Part shown: positions 63,851-64,000 of the stretch, in pieces | How positions within the stretch are numbered: the stretch's first letter is position 1 | Layout of the letters: every line of letters starts with the position of its first letter | Assembly (NCBI RefSeq): GCF_018860545.1 | Contig: NZ_JAHKPN010000039.1 | Span: forward strand, 124,001 to 188,000 | Reading direction: 5' to 3' | Source: Winogradskyella psychrotolerans | GTDB lineage: Bacteria; Bacteroidota; Bacteroidia; Flavobacteriales; Flavobacteriaceae | DNA: 64,000 bases | Notes under the pieces: model-generated | Seen by the model: only the letters and a program-made list of their open reading frames with translations | Databases searched by the model: none | Told to the model about the DNA's origin: nothing | Translations under genes and position numbers: made by a program

Positions 63851-64000
63851 ATGACAACAGAACAACAAATAGACAAAATCTTAATTCCAATCTTGGAAAA
63901 GGTTTCTGACCCAGAAATCCCAGTCCTTTCTATTATGAACATGGGAGTTGTGCGTTCTGCGGTTATCGAAAATAACATCGTTAAAGTAGAAATCACACCA
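63851..64000 (+). CDS. paaD: Phenylacetate degradation protein PaaD, 3' truncated by window edge
   Basis: The first 50 residues are visible. VSDPEIPVLSIMNMGVVRS is the DUF59/MIP18 signature of PaaD, thought to help iron-sulfur or diiron assembly of the epoxidase. The gene continues beyond the window. Confidence 0.92.
   Translation, partial: MTTEQQIDKILIPILEKVSDPEIPVLSIMNMGVVRSAVIENNIVKVEITP

Overview
The window is typical marine Flavobacteriaceae (Bacteroidota) chromosome. It is AT-rich and has many TAnnTTTG -7 boxes, the Bacteroidota promoter signature. It carries gliding genes (gldA, gldB, gldC), proteins with type IX secretion sorting tails, a PL7 alginate lyase with a BACON domain, and tandem DUF3857 proteins. 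I see no rRNA, tRNA, CRISPR array, prophage or intact insertion sequence. Most of the region is core metabolism. The novelty lies in regulatory RNA and DNA elements and in a few domain fusions.

Layout. 1-3.4 kb: the 3' part of etfA, a possible structured RNA, a bifunctional nuclease and a CNT nucleoside transporter. 3.5-7.8 kb: thyA, a membrane-tethered DHFR (2TM-DHFR fusion), and metK behind a SAM-II-like riboswitch. 8.2-9.5 kb: an alginate lyase lipoprotein. 9.5-15.3 kb: a sulfate assimilation cluster with an Rrf2 regulator, cysH, ferredoxin-type sulfite reductase with a HEPN tail, cobA, precorrin-2 dehydrogenase and a YumC-like ferredoxin reductase. Two copies of one operator-like motif precede cysH and the reductase. 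15.5-18.4 kb: a PagL-like lipid A deacylase, a DUF2807 lipoprotein and gldA. 18.5-22.7 kb: a Phe/Tyr operon (pheA, aminotransferase, tyrA, DAHP synthase-chorismate mutase) behind a complete attenuator with an aromatic-rich leader peptide.

22.8-37.4 kb: secreted proteins, rsgA, dtd, two DUF3857 proteins, a MazG-like protein, aroA, queA, rlmN and two T9SS cargo genes. 37.5-42.6 kb: a 53-aa protein overlapping a phosphodiesterase-TPR-sulfotransferase fusion, a polyprenyl synthase, and an arylsulfotransferase-like lipoprotein on the other strand. 42.8-45.9 kb: an ECF sigma factor, its probable anti-sigma factor, a membrane protein and an SMR exporter. 46-51 kb: the glyoxylate shunt (aceB-aceA) facing a RamB/ScfR-like regulator across a 17-bp-periodic operator array. 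51-58 kb: dnaG, a response regulator, nadE, gldB, gldC and two paralogous secreted proteins. 58.2-64 kb: a DUF4230 protein, a rhodanese, a TetR regulator and the phenylacetyl-CoA epoxidase operon paaE-A-B-C-D, with a perfect TetR-type palindrome next to its promoter. The window ends inside paaD.

How parts connect: thyA and folA form the dTMP/folate cycle. metK makes SAM, which queA and rlmN use. The siroheme genes, sulfite reductase and ferredoxin reductase form one electron and cofactor route for sulfite reduction. Phenylacetate degradation yields acetyl-CoA, which the nearby glyoxylate shunt can assimilate.
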